Source: Streptomyces spongiicola (lineage in GTDB: Bacteria; Actinomycetota; Actinomycetes; Streptomycetales; Streptomycetaceae). Taken from it: 64,000 nucleotides of DNA. The notes under the pieces were generated by a model. It did not search any database and was not told the DNA's origin. It was given only the letters and a program-made list of their open reading frames with translations. Made by a program: the position numbers and the translations under genes. The stretch is taken from the NCBI RefSeq assembly GCF_003122365.1, contig NZ_CP029254.1, positions 1,627,001-1,691,000 of the forward strand. The letters run 5' to 3'. Positions 62,083 to 64,000 of the stretch are shown here, piece by piece; position 1 is the first letter of the stretch, and each line of letters opens with the position of its first letter.

Positions 62083-62958
62083 GTGAGCGAGGCTCTCGAC
62101 GACCTGCTCGACCTGCTCGACCTGGAGCGGATCGAGCAGGACATCTTCCGCGGCCACTCGCGCCCCACGATCGTGCCCCGCGTCTTCGGCGGGCAGGTCG
62201 CGGCCCAGGCGCTGGTGGCCGCGGGCCGTACCGCCCCCGAGGACCGCACGGCGCACTCCCTGCACGCGTACTTCCTGCGCATGGGCGACCCGGGCGCGCC
62301 GATCGTCTACACGGTCGACCGCATCCGCGACGGCCGGTCCTTCACCACCCGGCGGGTCGTCGCCGTCCAGCACGGCCAGCCGATCTTCCACCTCTCGGCC
62401 TCCTTCCAGATCCACGAGGAGGGGCTGGACCACCAGGCGGCGATGCCCGAAGCGCCGGACCCGGAGACCCTGCCGACCGCGGCGGAGCGGCTGCCCCACT
62501 ACGCGGGCGACCCCATCCACCCGGAGATCGTGCGGCGCATGCTCGAGGCCCGCGCCGCGGTCGACATCCGGTACGTGGGCAAGCCGCCGTACGCCAGCAT
62601 CGGCGAGCGCCGGGAGCCGCACTCGCAGGTGTGGTTCCGTACCAACGGCAAGCTCGCCGACGACCCGCTGCTGCACGTCTGCCTCGCCACCTACGTCTCC
62701 GACATGACGCTGCTCGACTCGGTGCTGCTGGCCCACGGGCGCGGCGGCTGGGCGGTCGGCGACGTCGTCGGGGCCTCGCTGGACCACGCGATGTGGTTCC
62801 ACCGCCCCTTCCGCGCCGACGAATGGCTGCTGTACGACCAGGAGTCGCCGAGCGCGCACGGCGGCCGCGGCCTCGGCCAGGCACGCATCTACACCCAGGA
62901 CGGGCGGCTGGCGATCTCGGTGATCCAGGAGGGCCTGGTCCGCGTCCCGCACGGCTGA
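62083..62958 (+). CDS. tesB: TesB-type acyl-CoA thioesterase II
   Basis: 291 residues, a double hot-dog thioesterase hydrolysing acyl-CoA to free acid and CoA. The first hot-dog has IFRGHSRPTIVPRVFGGQVA and HSLHAYFLRMGDPGAPIVYT with DRIRDGRSFTTRRVVAVQHG. The second has RTNGKLADDPLLHVCLATYV, VVGASLDHAMWFHRPFRADE and WLLYDQESPSAHGGRGLGQA, where the Asp/Gln/Thr-type catalytic set lies. The GTG start is four bases after the dehydrogenase stop and has only a weak ribosome site, so translation is probably coupled. Confidence 0.93.
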   Translation: MSEALDDLLDLLDLERIEQDIFRGHSRPTIVPRVFGGQVAAQALVAAGRTAPEDRTAHSLHAYFLRMGDPGAPIVYTVDRIRDGRSFTTRRVVAVQHGQPIFHLSASFQIHEEGLDHQAAMPEAPDPETLPTAAERLPHYAGDPIHPEIVRRMLEARAAVDIRYVGKPPYASIGERREPHSQVWFRTNGKLADDPLLHVCLATYVSDMTLLDSVLLAHGRGGWAVGDVVGASLDHAMWFHRPFRADEWLLYDQESPSAHGGRGLGQARIYTQDGRLAISVIQEGLVRVPHG

Positions 62959-63149
62959 CCGCGGCGAGGGCGGCAGACGACCGCCCCGTCAACCAGGCCT
63001 GGACGGAGTGCGGCTGACACCCGGTCGATCACACGCTAGATTTCGGGTGAGCCCAAGTCCGTCTGATATCAGCGGCGTTCGCCGGCATCCGGCCCAGGAC
63101 GGTCGTTCCACGGCCCGGCGGAGACCACGGGCGAATGCGAGGAGGACCG

Positions 63150-64000
63150 GTGTTCGACGCCATCGTTGTCGGTGCCCGCTGCGCGGGCTCGCCGACGGCC
63201 ATGCTGCTGGCCCGCGGGGGTCACCGCGTGCTGCTGCTCGAACGGGCCCAGCTGCCCAGCGACGTGCTGTCGACGCACTTCCTCTGGCCCCACGGCCTGT
63301 CCTACCTCAACCGCTGGGGCCTGCTGGAGAGCGTGCTCCGGACCACTCCGTCGCACACCGCCGTGCACCTCGTCAACGAGGGCATCCAGCTGACCGGGGA
63401 AGTGCCCGAGAAGCTCCTGCGTACGCACTTCGAGGAACTGCACGGTGACGGGGACGGCGTCGTCACCGCCCACGCCTCGGTACGCAGGCGGGTGCTGGAC
63501 GAGATCCTGATGGACGCCGCGGCGTCGGCGGGGGCGGACGTACGCCAGGGCTGCACCGTCGACGAACTGATCGTCGAGGAGGGCCGGGTGGTCGGTGTCC
63601 GGGGCCGCACCCGGGCGGGCACCCGGTTCGAGGAGCGCGCCCGGATCGTCGTCGGTGCCGACGGGCGGAACTCCTTCGTGGCCCGGGCCCTCGGGCTCGC
63701 CAAGTACGACGAGCGGCCCCGGTGCACGTTCGCCTACTGGACGTACTACTCGGGGTTCGCGCCGGGGGGCCTGCAACTGCACCGCCGCGGCCGACTCGCC
63801 GCCGCCGTGGTCCCCACCAACTTCGACCAGAACATGACGCTGGTGTGGGGCCCCAGCGAGTGGGCGTCCGCCTTCCGCAGCGACGTCGAGGGCCACTTCC
63901 TCCAGGCGCTGTCCTTCGTCAGCCCCGACCTGGCCGAGCAGGTGCGCTCCGAGGGACAGCAGGAGGAACGTTTCTACGGAACCCTGGACCAGGCCGCCTA
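63150..64000 (+). CDS. FAD-dependent oxidoreductase (geranylgeranyl-reductase/monooxygenase type), partial
   Basis: The first 283 residues are visible; the gene runs off the right edge. The GTG at 63150 has GAGGAGG upstream. The Rossmann start DAIVVGARCAGSPTAMLLAR then VLLLERAQLPSDVLSTH binds FAD. RIVVGADGRNSFVARALG is the second FAD motif (GD/GADG). This is the para-hydroxybenzoate-hydroxylase/geranylgeranyl-reductase class. The middle part (CTFAYWTYYSGFAPGGLQLH) gives no substrate hint. It is transcribed apart from the thioesterase, with a 190-base spacer. Confidence 0.88.
   Translation, partial: MFDAIVVGARCAGSPTAMLLARGGHRVLLLERAQLPSDVLSTHFLWPHGLSYLNRWGLLESVLRTTPSHTAVHLVNEGIQLTGEVPEKLLRTHFEELHGDGDGVVTAHASVRRRVLDEILMDAAASAGADVRQGCTVDELIVEEGRVVGVRGRTRAGTRFEERARIVVGADGRNSFVARALGLAKYDERPRCTFAYWTYYSGFAPGGLQLHRRGRLAAAVVPTNFDQNMTLVWGPSEWASAFRSDVEGHFLQALSFVSPDLAEQVRSEGQQEERFYGTLDQAA

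Overview
This is a high-GC actinobacterial chromosome segment, almost certainly Streptomyces. Third codon positions are nearly all G/C, GTG starts are common, several neighbouring genes overlap by four bases, XRE/DUF397 gene pairs and Tat/lipoprotein exports are present, and citrate synthase sits next to a RecD-like helicase. No rRNA, tRNA or origin is visible.

Layout. 1-6.2 kb: a partial alpha/beta hydrolase (-), a cupin/zinc-ribbon protein (+), and a two-gene exporter operon (-) in which an S15-type hydrolase is fused to an ABC ATPase. 6.4-6.9 kb: a solitary CRISPR-like repeat and an integrase remnant. 7.0-14.2 kb: a myo-inositol catabolism operon (iolC, a damaged aldolase, iolB, iolD, mmsA/iolA, all -) with a divergent IolE-like TIM-barrel gene. 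14.5-15.4 kb: a small HTH protein, a GNAT remnant and copZ behind a CsoR-type operator. 16-20 kb: citA and a RecD2-type helicase. 21-26 kb: secreted proteins (GH3 hydrolase, lipoprotein, S37 peptidase, small exported protein).

26.3-30.7 kb: remains of a Tn3-family transposon, then a three-gene bacteriocin-type (lactococcin-972-like) ABC exporter operon ending in a 39-residue membrane peptide. 30.9-41.1 kb: a fused heterodimeric ABC exporter, then an operon of sodium:solute symporter, agmatinase-family ureohydrolase and ThDP enzyme, with a divergent PucR regulator. 41.5-48.1 kb: a lower-GC graveyard of Rhs C-terminal (toxin-tip) cassettes with small membrane proteins that are candidate immunity genes, interrupted by an intact IS1634-family element and an ISAs1 fragment. 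48.4-60.4 kb: a defence island with type I restriction-modification (hsdM, hsdS, hsdR), a YgjP-like metallopeptidase, RloA/RloB and an inserted XRE/DUF397 cassette. 60.9-64 kb: acyl-CoA dehydrogenase, TesB-type thioesterase and a partial FAD-dependent oxidoreductase.

The iol genes, the symporter/ureohydrolase operon and the acyl-CoA genes are nutrient catabolism. The Rhs and RM/Rlo blocks are conflict systems. A striking general feature is the number of short tandem repeats, both between genes and inside coding ends (IolB head, IolC tail, PucR head, one ABC nucleotide-binding domain).
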